From NCBI GenBank assembly GCA_944472155.2, contig OX235273.1, positions 4,623,204 to 4,687,203 of the forward strand: a stretch of 64,000 bases of DNA, given 5' to 3'. Both the position numbers and the translations under genes were made by a program. Positions 10,810 to 21,284 of the stretch are shown piece after piece. The notes under the pieces were generated by a model. That model was given only the letters and a program-made list of their open reading frames with translations, was not told the origin of the DNA and searched no databases. Source of the DNA: Trichobilharzia szidati (Eukaryota > Platyhelminthes > Trematoda > Strigeidida > Schistosomatidae). Within the stretch, counting starts at the first letter, position 1, and the number at the start of each line of letters is the position of its first letter.

Positions 10810-12335
10810 TTGATTTTTAAGCGATCCACTAGTTTACACTTCAAATTCACTTTCCTCTCACATTTTCTCCAATTTTCAAATGTTCACAAACATATTTGAG
10901 AATCACATTGCTTGATCTTTCAAAGCACCCTTGTAAAGTGTAGATAGAACTTCCTACATAGTGACATTAAGTCATACTTTTTTTATCACTAAAGCAATCA
11001 GAAAAGTTTTGAGAAGAAATATGCTTTGAAGGGACGAGATTTTCCAAAAATATATCTAAATATACATGGGTCTTAATGTGGTTGTATTCTCCAAGATGAG
11101 ACGTTTTATTGAGAAGCTTTTATCGTCCTCCCATACTGCATCTTTAGCCCTCACTGTGACGTAAAGTGGGGTTTTTGAAATCTCCTACATGTTTACTGTA
11201 TTCAGGTAGAGCATTATGGTTAGCTAACTTTGAAATTAAATTTTCGACAACTGAAATCAAACTTCATTAACACCTTTACCCAAAATATATATTCTACTTG
11301 GCAAGCTTTAAATGCCACTAAGTTTGTGAAGGTTCAGGATACTAATGAGGAGTTCAGGTTACATTAAAGTGAACAGGATCTGAATTTGATACCTGTTCAG
11401 TGGAAGTCCAGTGCTAAGTCAACGAAACACGTTCTTAAATGCTCTAAAAACCACATTTTTTTCAAATATCAAAATCATCCTTTGGTATTCTCTCATGAAT
11501 AGAGCAGCATTCAGACGAAACCACTTTTGCCCACAGAGTTGAGGGTTATGTTGACGATCACTATTGCCTTCACCATACACAAGTTCCAAAACCCAATACA
11601 TCCTTATGCTGGCCGTACAAAGCACACACTTCCTAAAATCATCTTTGAAAATCATCCTGCACGATTAATTCTCTCTCATACGTCTAGTGAAGTCGAACAA
11701 CGCAAATCCATCGAATTCATCTTTTAAGTTTACTTATATAGTGTAACTGAGGGATAAATAGGGTCTCTCGATTTAAAAACCATTTTTATTTAAATTAATT
11801 TGCAATTCCCCGTTGTTGAATTTTGTTACAACGTATTGCCTATAGTCTGCTGACTAATTAGTCACTAGTTAAGACGGCTGAAAGATGCCTTGAGATTTAC
11901 ATGATATTACTTGGTTGAATGCAGTGAGATCTAACGCATTCGGCCTTTATCCTTTTTGACTCGTTATCAGCGGGTGGTCATCTTCGTATATATTCGTATG
12001 CTGAACCGACAGAAAGACTCTATAAGATATGGATTTCGCGGCTGATTTATGTCTCATGTCCCATAAATTCGAAGGTCAACAAGACTTTAACACATCTCAT
12101 CCGTTATCTGTTAAGGTAGGCCTAGTTAAGTGTGTCTAACAAACCAAGCAGTAGCACTAAGTAGTACAAGAGAAATCCTTAACGGCGAAATTAAATAGAT
12201 AGAAGAGGCGTTGTTGTTAAATAACTTCTTATTCTCAAAAAACACATAAGGAAGACCAGAAAGCGTCAAAAGCAAAATAAAAATAATGGTAAAACTAATA
12301 GTGATAACATTAGTAAGAAAGAACACAAGACACCC
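10810..12335. other. No recognisable gene
   Basis: Long AT-rich stretch with scattered frames of 60-80 codons (11419-11727 on both strands). I see no domain motif, no splice-supported exon and no clear repeat match. Confidence 0.5.
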
Positions 12336-12339
12336 ACAT

Positions 12340-12990
12340 TAATTTTACCATATAAGGAGGGGACATCTGAAACCCTACGTAGTAGGATCCTAAGAAAAGC
12401 AAAAATTAGGTTGGCGTTTAAACCCCAAACTCACTCGGGGACAAGTTTTGTTGGCTAAAGGACTTGGTTGACTCAATGAGACAAAATAATATAAATTACA
12501 GGATACATTGCAATCGCTGTGAGTTAGGTCAACTACATTGGTCAGTGAGTCAGACCAGTAGATCGAGAGTAGTTAGATTGTCAGAGCATAAGAATTTAGC
12601 TAAGTGGAAAATGACTGATCCCATGAAGATAAGTAATTTAGAAAAATCTCAGCAAATGACCTCCATGTATTAAGACACAACCACACAATAGGTTGCGAGA
12701 GGACTAAAATTTCTTGGAAGTAATATAGGTAGGTGGAGAGAAAGTTTGATCACTGAATCTTTGTTCATCGAATCTGTACGTAATACACGCAAAAGGAATG
12801 ACTCATCAATTATACCAGAAACCTGGAAAATAATACCACCAATTAAATGAAGAGATGTAAAATAATAGAATTATATCAATGAAATAGAAAGGTTATGTGA
12901 GTAACCTGATATTGGGATTAGGAGCAGTGATAAATTGTGTTCGAAATGTGGTCATCAGTAAATGTTACTCTACCACAGTCAACAAGCTCT
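12340..12990 (+). pseudogene. PLE-E thumb and GIY-YIG relic
   Basis: Plus-strand translation gives LPYKEGTSET, then KAKIRLAFKPQTH, then SMRQNNINYRIHCNRCELGQ, the same order as in the PLE at 44900-45440 (EGTSEALFRILNKAGIRVAF ... IIYKIPCNDC). These are the RT-endonuclease linker and the start of the GIY-YIG module. The catalytic GIY equivalents are degraded. The 3' end carries TTCGAAATGTGGTCATCAG at about 12941-12958, the PLE-E terminal-repeat word also seen at 44616-44637 and 45674-45690. Confidence 0.65.
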
Positions 12991-12999
12991 ATTCCTATA

Positions 13000-13420
13000 T
13001 CAGTCTTATCTTCGACTTTTCATTAAATGTAATACTGTGGTGAGAGCTGTCTGCAAGCCAAAACTGTAGACAACAGTTCACGTCAATGTCGCGTCCCGAA
13101 TCAGGGTCATGAGAAAAAAGCAATAACAAAGCCAAACCTTAAGAAACTCAACAACTAATCACAGCAGACTTAACATGTGCAAATACAATTCGTAGATATA
13201 TGGCTTAACTTTCTAAGAAACGGTCACAGGCAGTACACAATAACCTTCAGCATGAAAACAACTAACCAGAAGACGTTCCTTCTCCGTTGACAGTATTGTA
13301 AATAAAAATCTATAAATATCTCTTGATTTTCTGAACAAACAATTTGTTGTCTGTCCCTTATTTTCCGTCGTGACACTATGTGTAACTGATGCCTTAAAAA
13401 TGGACATACGTCATCAGATC
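13000..13420 (-). repeat. Unclassified dispersed repeat I, copy 1
   Basis: On the minus strand this matches 22270-22640 in colinear order. Shared words are AGTCTGCTGTG, GACAGCTCTCACCACA, GTCTTCTG..TTGTTT and ATAAGGG/ACAAGGG. No coding sequence. The copies are diverged, and no terminal inverted repeat or tRNA head was found. Confidence 0.5.
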
Positions 13421-13429
13421 ATTATCTAT

Positions 13430-14095
13430 TTGGTTTGTGTGACCGCTGTGAGTATCGTTTTATTTGTTGTTGGCAACTTTATCTTTATATCGGACAGTGT
13501 TACTGTCTAGGACATCATCGTGTTTTCTACGAACAAGATCTGAAGAAATGACAAACAACACAGTGCCAGAAGGATGATAAAAACATCTTCTTTGAGTATT
13601 ATTTAGTATCGCATGGCTGACTAGTACAATGAGCGGTTGGAGTAAGACCAGGAATGGTCTGGCCAGTATATTATGTAAAGGTAATTGATTTCCGGTGAAC
13701 CGCATGTACTTCGTGATTATCGTGGCATCTAGATCAAACTACATTTATATCATAATGGCTTTTCAGTCGTATATTCTAAGAGGATATGTCATTTAGTGTA
13801 ACAGTTGGATTTTTTCCGAGAACGTTCAGCAAACTCATTGGCTGCATGTATGTATCATTGTTTCAAAGCGATTGTTCGTCCATAATATCAGTTTAAATTG
13901 TTCACATTGACGATTGATCATAGTAATGTCCATGAGAATATCATCACTTTCGTTTATGATTAACTTAAGACACCGATATCGATAATTAAAGGTGAGTGAT
14001 TACCAAAGTGTTGCCGTAATATCTGCATTAGGGCGTCAAATGTGTGATTACGTGGATTCTGTAGCAGAAGTATATTTCAGTACTGAAAAAGTTCA
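13430..14095. other. No recognisable gene
   Basis: An 81-codon minus-strand frame (13460-13705) has no recognisable motif. The rest is AT-rich sequence without features I can name. Confidence 0.45.
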
Positions 14096-14179
14096 TAAAA
14101 CAACTTTCTGAGTAGGAGATGGAATTTCCAGGAATCATCTCGGCCAACAAAAACTTTTTGAAGTCGTCTTCATTTTTGA

Positions 14180-14590
14180 CGAAGAGTTGACAAGAAGAGA
14201 TTATGGGACTCTGAAAAGATCTATCTATAGAAGCTCTTTATGAAATGAAAAACTGATAAACATCTATGGTAGGATATCTGTGGGTCGAAAACTGACTCTC
14301 ATCTTTTTTCTGGCTATAGATCACTCATATAACACTAAAACAACCTGACTCAAGATGAATATTCAGAACGTTTTGTGGAGAAGAACATGAAACCAAAGCC
14401 AAAAAGAGAAGAATGCACTTCAGTACCAAACAAAACACTATATTTGAATTTGAACTTCAAGGAACACTTAGTGTCAATTGCCCTTAAGAGGAGAATCTCT
14501 AGTTTCTTACAGAAGACCCTTCCTGCAGTAAAACTTATAGTGATATTCTCTAACCACCCAATGTTTCTAATTAGTGTGAAGGACAAACTG
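14180..14590 (+). pseudogene. Penelope-like element RT thumb and linker, left part of split copy
   Basis: Plus strand: GTLKRSIYRSSL recalls the PLE DGxLxRSIYRKxTW word after the RT palm. Then, in the frame at 14375-14590, come EKNMKPKPKREEC and KTLYLNLNFKEHLVSIALKR (linker before GIY-YIG), up to VKDKL. The element is interrupted at 14591 by an RTE-B insertion and resumes at 15293. Confidence 0.75.
14579..14590 (+). repeat. Target-site duplication, left
   Basis: GAAGGACAAACT is repeated exactly at 15281-15292 and flanks the RTE-B insertion. Confidence 0.8.
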
Positions 14591-15280
14591 CTCAACAGTC
14601 CGCTCCGTCCTCCTTCATGGCTGTGAGATCTGGCCATTGAGAGAGGAAGACATGAAAAGATTAGCTGTCTTCGATCATAGGTGTCTGCGTTCTATCTCCT
14701 GTGTGAAGTGGTATAATAAGGTGAGCAATATTGAGGATAGACATCGATTGAGTGCTAGGTAAGGAGGGGAAATCAGTCGACGAGGTTGTGAAGCTACATC
14801 GGCTGAGATGGTTAGGACATGTGTTACGTATGCCTAGCCATCCACTGCCTCCTCGACAAATGGGCAATGTTAGCTGACATAGGGTCAGGCTGGAAAAGAG
14901 CTAGCGGCGGTCAAACGAAAACATGGCACCAGTCAATGGAATCTACAACAGTTAGTCTGAGCCACGTAGGGAGATGTAGACTTCCTGACTGGTTGGGGTC
15001 CTCGGGAAGGTAAAAACCAATGTCTGGAAACAATTGGTGATATGGTTCAAAATCGTTCTCAATGACAGCGCAGATGCATCCACTCCTTATGGCTTGTGAT
15101 TTCCAATTGAACTGTTTTGTTCTTCGTTATCACTATTCCTTTGTCTCACACCTCTGTTTACTGTCTCTGATATGCATTTCTCCTACTTTCTTCTCTTGCT
15201 TTGTGTGCTACAAGGAGGGAGTGTGGCGACTTGAACTGCCGCACATTGGTGCAAAGTTCTATGTCGAAAACCGACCGACC
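14591..15280 (+). mobile_element. 5'-truncated RTE-B inserted in a PLE
   Basis: The interval matches the C-terminal part and 3' UTR of the RTE-B copies at 1905-2600 and 62340-62950. Words include AGCTGTCTTCGATCATAGGT, GGACATGTGTTACGTATGCC and GCACATTGGTGCAAAGTTCT. It ends in a GACCGACCG-type tail. It begins abruptly, as expected for incomplete reverse transcription. The flanking 12-bp duplication fixes both boundaries and shows that the true element end is immediately after the CCGACCGACC tail. The coding frame is broken. Confidence 0.85.
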
Positions 15281-15292
15281 GAAGGACAAACT
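15281..15292 (+). repeat. Target-site duplication, right
   Basis: Second copy of GAAGGACAAACT; the PLE reading frame resumes here (KDKLTSMTTSTCTYQF). Confidence 0.8.
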
Positions 15293-15650
15293 CACAAGCA
15301 TGACCACTTCAACATGCACATATCAATTCCTCTTCTCCTGCGGAGCTAGGCATACAGCTCCTTCTATGCGGGTGTCTCCAAAACGTGTAAAAAAAGCATT
15401 ACCCAGCATGGCTGCAAAGACGAGGCACTAGTTCAACCAGAAGTGTCAACACCTGTCACAGCAACTCAGTTGTCTCATTATTCAGAACCATTTACAAATT
15501 AAACGAAAATCTACCAGACGCCATGTGTTTCCGATTCCTCTATAGTGCATTAGCTTTTAGCCATATGAATCGAGATGCTGGAGCTATTTGTTCAAAAGAA
15601 AGTAGTCCAAAATCTACATTTACCATGGATGTAGTCCAGTTTGACTCTTT
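15293..15650 (+). pseudogene. Penelope-like element GIY-YIG domain, right part of split copy
   Basis: The frame continues the PLE protein with TSMTTSTCTYQFLFSCGARH, which aligns with TTSMCICQFTCSCEARYIG of the intact copy at 46511-46981. Here the YIG is replaced (CGARHTAPS). MRVSPKRVKKALPSMAAK then follows, and the C-terminus near 15523-15640 lies in another frame. The missing YIG and the frameshifts mean no active nuclease. Confidence 0.75.
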
Positions 15651-16002
15651 AATTCTCGGTTTTTGTTTTTTTCATCCCCTTCTTTTGTTTAATTTCAGTT
15701 TAAGAGACTATTTTTTCAATTCGTTTCCAAACTCATCCTGGTCTTACTTGTATTCGCCAAAACCCTTTTGTAGTCTAAACTCACATCTTCAAATTTTTAT
15801 TCCAAAATTGAAAACTATTATCGCCATCAATCTCCCATTGTTATTATGTTAAATTACATAAAAAACGTATCTGTGTATAAACGTATGTGTATACATACGA
15901 TGGTCCAGATGCTACCGAGCATGGAATCGCAGAAAAGGTGGTTGGTTATCTTGCATATGAATAGTTCCAAAATAATTGGGCACCAAGCGGAGGGCAGGCA
16001 CA
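15651..16002. other. PLE 3' flank, no gene
   Basis: AT-rich sequence after the PLE C-terminus. No further coding signal was seen up to the PLE-F arm at 16003. Confidence 0.45.
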
Positions 16003-16115
16003 CATTTAAAAATTATATTTGTAAAATCTCAGCGAAATTGAAATAAGCAATTCCAACGTTTCTTTTGGCAAACTGGTGAGAACACCTTCAGGGAAATTAA
16101 TCGAATTTAAAATAA
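16003..16115 (-). repeat. PLE-F inverted terminal arm, left
   Basis: The minus-strand sequence matches 20045-20165 on the plus strand (GATTAATTTCCCTGAAG, ACCAGTTTG, GAAACGTTGGAATT, TTTACAAATATAATTTT). The two arms bracket the nested PLE-F locus. A hammerhead-like CTGAAGG ... GAAAC order is recognisable but weaker than in the right arm. Confidence 0.65.
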
Positions 16116-16119
16116 CATC

Positions 16120-16462
16120 AAAGTAACTGTTGCTAAGGATCTGATTAACCGAGTCAAACATCTAGTTACTGAGGAGGAAGAGATCAGCAGAGAATTTTTA
16201 TTGGTTCATACAACTCTTGAATCAAATAATTATTCCGACGTTTTTATAAAAAGACATTTAAAATGCAAAGATAAGGATCAATCGAAACCTGTGGCAAAGA
16301 ATTGGGTTAGCACTGTGGTGATTCCTTATCTCCAGGAAAAATCGAATGACATATAAAGTGAATTCTCAACAATGAAGATAAAATGAGAGTATACTTTCGT
16401 GCATCGAACACCTTATCCGCATCACTAGTGAAGGTTAAAGATGAAATAAAAGAAAACAACCA
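16120..16462 (+). pseudogene. PLE-F RT thumb/linker fragment
   Basis: Plus strand: EEEEISREFLLVHTTLESNN, KPVAKNWVSTVVIPYLQEKS and then, after a stop and frame change, YFRASNTLSASLVKVKDEIK. The order STVVIPY-x-E, S(N/D)TL and VK-DEI is the same as in the copy at 41446-41750 (WSSTVIIPYRAETSDDI ... LRSNIVHIKDQI). This is the segment between the PLE RT and its GIY-YIG nuclease. It is interrupted after 16462 by an oppositely oriented PLE-C and resumes at 17685. Confidence 0.7.
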
Positions 16463-16464
16463 AC

Positions 16465-17690
16465 AGTGATGCTTGTTTAATACATTTATTCCCCTGAATG
16501 AATTTGAACAAAGCAACAACTACAGTTTTAGCAGAATAAAATGGTACCATCTTTTATTTCGTCGCCCTCTCGTCAGGTGCTTACAGGGCAAAGACATTAT
16601 TAAATGTACCTACAATAACAATTTAACATACTTGCACAGAGTTCACTTTAAACACAAATCAATCGATCAATATATGCATATAGTAATAATATATACATAT
16701 ATATGCAATATTACACTCTATTCCAAACAATAATAATCATACACAATGGAAATTTTTCAGCATTATGCATCCAGATGTAAGAGAAATGAAAATATCCAGT
16801 TACCAGCATAGGCAAAGAAAGACTGATAACTATTTCTTTCTGAACGCACAAATCAGGTTTTAGGCGCTTGATGGAAATGGCTTCAGCAAACTTAAGGAAT
16901 ATTGACCTCTTTTGCTTACTGATAATTTTGAACGACTTTTCAACGTCCACCTCATGATCTGTGTCAAGAAGATGCCTGGCGATTGCACTGCTTAAAGCAT
17001 TTGTTCCCTTTAGACGTAAGCTTTTTAATACTTGTTCAGAAAATCGTGTATGCGCCCTTCTTCCTGTTCTTCCAATGTAACTGCTCCCACATATACATAT
17101 AAATTTGTATATACAGTTGGAGTTCACATGAGAAGGATATCTATCGATTTTTGATTGCACCAAAGAGCAAGTTGTTCGATAGAAGGGAACGAGCTTAGCT
17201 GCAGGATAGGCTTTAGCTAGTGATGTACTCAGCCTTCTGTTGATCATCGCTGTAATGTTTTCACCTTTATAATCAAGCTGAAAGTAGATTAGCTTTTTCT
17301 CACTGTGATTTGTTTTTCATTTGCGAATTCAGATCTTCTATACTTGTTGATGAACTTTTGAGGGTACCCATTGCTCTTCAAAGTCTTTCCGAGAAACTCA
17401 AATTCTTCCTCCAGTTTCTCTGTAGAGCACATTCTTCTCGCTCTATAGTACAAAGTCTTGACCAGTGCTCGTTTATAGCTATTTGGACAAAAGCTATTAA
17501 AATGTAAGTATTGTCCTTTCCATGTGGACTTTCGATAAATTGACTTTTGAAGACTTCCGTCTTCTAAGCGTTCCATGGCGATGTCGAGGAAGTGGAACTT
17601 CGTGTCACTTTCTGGGTCCATAGTGAACTTAATATTGGCGTGTGCATCATTGAATAATCTTAGTAAGTGTGAAGCATGATTTTCCTTTTT
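16465..17690 (-). pseudogene. PLE-C reverse transcriptase C-terminus and GIY-YIG endonuclease
   Basis: Minus-strand frame 17690-17289 encodes FHFLDIAMERLEDGSLQKSI, YRKSTWKGQYLHFNSFCPNS and KLEEEFEFLGKTLKSNGYPQ, the PLE palm end and thumb. A frameshift near 17270 leads to frame 17247-16711. There FICICGSSYIGRTGRRAHTR holds the CxxxYIGRTGR core, and AIARHLLDTDHEVDVEKSFK plus KFAEAISIKRLKPDLCVQKE form the C-terminus. It is one of the best-kept nuclease domains in the window. RT fingers and motifs A-C are missing. The element sits inside PLE-F. Confidence 0.85.
16530..16581 (-). ncRNA. Hammerhead ribozyme candidate of PLE-C
   Basis: On the minus strand, AGCA (stem I) is followed by CTGACGA (CUGANGA box, 16570-16576) and GAAA (16557-16560). 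A palindromic stem III (AATAAAA..ATGGTACCAT..TTTTATT) comes next, then an NUH-type TTC and TGCT, which pairs with AGCA. The same layout occurs in both arms of the PLE-C copy at 55.2-57.8 kb. Confidence 0.6.
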
Positions 17691-17962
17691 GCGTGTATCA
17701 GATCAATTGTGGGGAGTGTGACGTTGTATATGTACGAGAAACTTTCAGACAGTGAATGTAAGAGTAAAGGAGCACAAATAATGTCCAGAGGTGGTTCCAA
17801 AGACCACTACAGACTTGAAGAAACCAGAAAACAGGTGATTGCACTGCACTCGATAGAAATGGGACACAAGGTCTACTTTGATAGGATTAAAGTTCTACAG
17901 AAAGATTTTGGTTTGTATAAAGAAAGAATGACTGCAGAAGCCCTGCATATATGTGGATGAGT
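17685..17962 (+). pseudogene. PLE-F GIY-YIG domain, continued after PLE-C insertion
   Basis: The plus strand has CVYQINCGECDVVYVRETFR, with the YIG of the nuclease changed to YVR. In the frame 17676-17960, KQVIALHSIEMGHKVYFDRI and KVLQKDFGLYKERMTAEALH follow, the PLE C-terminal block. A frameshift separates the two. This completes the PLE-F segment left at 16462. Confidence 0.75.
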
Positions 17963-18224
17963 TCCAAATGCTTGAACAGGTATGAAGGTGTGATATGTGT
18001 TAGCTGACGCATAGGAAGTCCTTATTAATAAATAAAAAGTGATTATTTATCGTTAATCAATCATACTTGGTCTAAACCTCCCGATAGTCTATATCTTCTT
18101 AAGGAGAGGCTAACAAATGATTTACAACCTTTTACCCATACACACAAGCACACACATCATTGTATACCACATTAACATACACATATATTTTACGTATTCA
18201 GTTATCTACGACGTTGAACGTTAT

Positions 18225-19480
18225 CGCTAGAAATGTGATGCAAACGCACACACTGTTCTGCAATTAATAGTGTTCTCTGAGCTGGTTGGTTTAGTTGCGG
18301 AGCTTTCGTCGTCCTTCTGGACACCATCTTCAGCGCAATATTTAGCATAAAGTGAAATGATTAAAATTTCCTTATGAGTGACAGAATTGCGTCTCCCGGT
18401 AACCATCTTTACATATGTATTGACCATTTCCTATTGACTTGGATTTCAAACTTTCTGATCACCTGATATACTTTTTATTCCTTGGTATATTTCATCTATA
18501 TTAACGTGTTTGTTAATTGCATTTTCGCTTGAGTACCACGCTTCTAGGTATTCTCTGGCACTTTTGGTGTTTTCTCTGTCTAAGATTTTGACATGATCCC
18601 AATCAAATTGATGACCATAATTGTCTGTATGCATTGATACTAAAGAATACATATCGCGTCTTTTCACGGCTGATTTATGTTCCTGGATTCTAATTCGAAG
18701 GGGACGCCCACTTTGGCCAATGGTATCCTTGTTGCAGTTCATACAATTTATTTTGTAAATGGTATTAATTTTATCCCTTTTTTCTTTTGGATCTTTCGGG
18801 TTGCATAATGTCGAACTAAGCGATTTGACTGGCTTGTGTGCTATATCTATTTTGAAAGGTTTCAGTATTCTGGCTGTTATTTCAGAGATATTTTTCATGT
18901 ATGGTGAAATGAATTTTCTTGTGGTCTTTGATGGTGGTTCTTTGTTGGTGTTTTGATTCGAATTTAAACACTTTTTGATGAAATTTTGTGGATAACCATT
19001 CTTTTAGAAGCCGGTTAGTAGGTATTTTTCTTCCATTCTTTTCAACTCTGGAGTGCTACAATGTGTTTGAACTCTTTCAAGCAATGTTTGCACACAGTTT
19101 CGTTTGTGAGTAATTAGATTATTGCTAGTATAGTTGAGTATTTGATCTGTGTGTGTTGATTTTCTATATACTTATGTTTCTAAATTTCCTGCGTTGGTTT
19201 TCCTGATTAAGACATCTAAAAATGGGGTTTTGTTATTTAACTCTTCTTCTCTTGTGAATTTGATGTCTTCAAATATGTTTATTAATCCTGATATGGTCGT
19301 TCCCATTGATGTTCTTTTTATGTGTTCATATATTCGAGTAGTGAATTAAAAGTATGTTGTAAGGCATAATTTTATGAGTTCTATCCAAGTTGATAATTGC
19401 GTTTTTATGTTTTCGTCACTATAGAGTAATTGTTGCACAGTTTCTGTTGCTAGTCAGTCAGTCGCAGTCCGTCTGAGGTT
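18225..19480 (-). pseudogene. PLE-G: RT end, thumb and GIY-YIG-like domain
   Basis: Minus-strand reading from about 19375 gives KLDRTHKIMP, then NNKTPFLDVLIRKTNAGNLE (RT motif D/E-like LDV), then NNLITHKRNCVQTLLERVQT. Frame 18898-18446 then runs open for 150 codons: MKNISEITARILKPFKID, KINTIYKINCMNCNKDTIGQ, SGRPLRIRIQEHKSAVKRRD and KILDRENTKSAREYLEAWYS. CNKDTIGQSGR replaces the usual CxxxYIGQTGR, so the tyrosine is lost. One or two stops and frameshifts lie upstream. It probably inserted into the 3' part of PLE-F. A CTGAAGA ... GACGACGAAAGC element lies near 18300-18340 in its 3' UTR. Confidence 0.75.
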
Positions 19481-19549
19481 ATATATTGATCATAGCTCGT
19501 ACAATTTTGTTTATTATTTTCCAAGAATTGTTTTTTAAGGATTATATTC

Positions 19550-19870
19550 GTTTTTTACGAGTTTGACCACGGACTGATATCAGTTAGAGAACTATTGAAA
19601 ACCAACCACCAGGGAGTACTGGACAGTCAGCTGTTTCATCCTGGTTTGGGTATCATCAGCAGCACTCACCCACCACAGGGGTTCGCACCCAGGACCTTCC
19701 GGTTATACAAGGCAAGCTAGCTCGTATACCATTCAGCCACTGGGACCCGATGCAATTGCCATTCCAAGAATTCTAACATCTAAAAATTCGTGATTTAGCG
19801 CGATCAGCAGTGAGGTTCAACCAGTTAAGTGTGAGGATGGATTTCCAAGTGATGACATGGGTTATTCGTC
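19550..19870 (-). mobile_element. SINE-A copy (minus) of a fold-back pair
   Basis: Read on the minus strand, the tRNA-like head GTCCCAGTGGCTGAATGG is followed by the anticodon-arm-like GCTTGCCTTGTA, a B-box-like segment (imperfect here) and the SINE-A tail ending near GGTCAAACTCGTAAAAAA. No functional tRNA is implied. Confidence 0.75.
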
Positions 19871-19871
19871 A

Positions 19872-19965
19872 AACTAAATCACGAACTGTTTGAAGTTAGA
19901 ATCCATGGGCTGAACATTAAATCTGGTCCTAGTGGCTGAATGGTATACGAGCTTGCCTTATTATA
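19872..19965 (+). mobile_element. Partial SINE-A copy (plus) facing the minus copy
   Basis: AACTAAATCACGAACTG, then GAAGTTAGAATCCATGGGC and CCTAGTGGCTGAATGGTATA match the reverse complement of the copy just to the left. It stops in the anticodon-like region. Confidence 0.7.
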
Positions 19966-20044
19966 TTTTGGTGACTGTTTTATGACTCATATGATTGGAT
20001 AAAGTATTTGAAAAAAAGAGATATCTTTTTTATATATAAACCTC

Positions 20045-20165
20045 TGTTATTTTTATTTCGATTAATTTCCCTGAAGAAGTTCGAACCAGTTTGTCGAATG
20101 CAGGAAACGTTGGAATTAATCATTTTAATTTCTCTGAGAGTTTACAAATATAATTTTCACGTAGT
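20045..20165 (+). repeat. PLE-F terminal arm, right, with hammerhead-like motif
   Basis: Inverted relative to 16003-16115. GATTAATTTCC (20060-20070) can pair with GGAATTAATC (20112-20121) as a long stem I. CTGAAGA (CUGANGA type) is at 20071-20077 and GAAAC at 20104-20108, followed by GTT as a possible NUH site. Stem III would be only about 2 bp, a minimal type reported for PLE hammerheads. Confidence 0.55.
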
Positions 20166-21284
20166 TATCTTTGTTGGACTTCTAGTTCTTTCCTATCTAT
20201 TTGATCATAGTTCAGGAGTCATTAGCAGTACCTACCCATGACAGTACCTGGAGTAGAACTCAAGACCTTCAATGGATCTTTAACTAATCTTACTGCATAG
20301 TGTAACAATCGAATAGTTTAGACAAGGCAATAAGAAGACGCATTTACGCAACACATTTCGAACAATCTGACCACACATGGACTTGCTTTAGGAATATTAA
20401 TGAAATTACCAAAGAGATAAGGGGTAAAGAAACAGACAAGTTCGGTTAAGTTAAAAGGACATATTGAAGGTCAAAATAACAGCTGGAGATCACTAAAGCA
20501 GACAAGAAAAGTAATAGTACATCTACCCTGGCTAGTATCAAAACAAGAAAGGTGGTTTATTGTGATGACGAATTGTTGTTTTGAACTCATAAATGTGGCT
20601 TAAACTTTCTAAATGACAGCTAGGGCTTCCACAAACTTTAGGATACACCCTCCACCAAAAATGTTTTATAGATAGGTTTAAAAGACGTGTGGAAACATCA
20701 ATTTTATGTCCTCAATAGAAGAGCTACATCTCCTTTTCTCACCATTACTGGGTTCTGAGGATTCCACTTGCTTCTGAAGCCAGCCCCCTCACACACGTAC
20801 ATTCAAACTGGTAAACGCAGTGGGACTTAACATCGTAATATTCTCCAATATTAAAAATATTCCGTTGAATCACCCTTCAAAACTCTTTTTTTCACAGAAA
20901 GTTTTCATTTACATTATCTCATTTTGTAAAAAATATAAAGTTATTATCAATGGGAAATTAATTTTATACAGTTTTATTAAAATTTCAGCTATTCTTTGTA
21001 TTTCTAAATCCCAAAGGTAATGAGAAGTAAAAGCAAGAGCGAGTAGATAGTGTGTTCGATGTATTCTCCTTCTTTTCCCCTTCCTCTGTCTTCGTCTCCT
21101 CCTCGGTCCCTCTACCTCTCTACCTCTTCCTCAACATGTCATTATAAGCTTTTATCTTCATTCAGTCTTACTGAGTAATGTTTTTTGTTAATTAACAAAC
21201 CCAGATGTTATTATTAGTAATATAGTTCATTTAAAATATATTTTTTAAGAAAAAAGCTGTAACAGTAAATTTGAAGAGAATACA
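20166..21284. other. No gene; includes pyrimidine-rich tract
   Basis: No supported coding sequence. A pyrimidine-rich tract (about 21060-21135, CTCCTTCTTTTCCCCTTCC-like) stands out. Words around 20340-20385 recur weakly near 28940-28990, hinting at an old dispersed repeat. Confidence 0.45.

Noticed and set aside
18300..18340. CTGAAGA ... GACGACGAAAGC as a firm hammerhead in PLE-G
   Set aside because: Box and GAAA are in the right order and a GTCC/GGAC stem exists between them, but I could not find a matching stem I or a clear NUH site.
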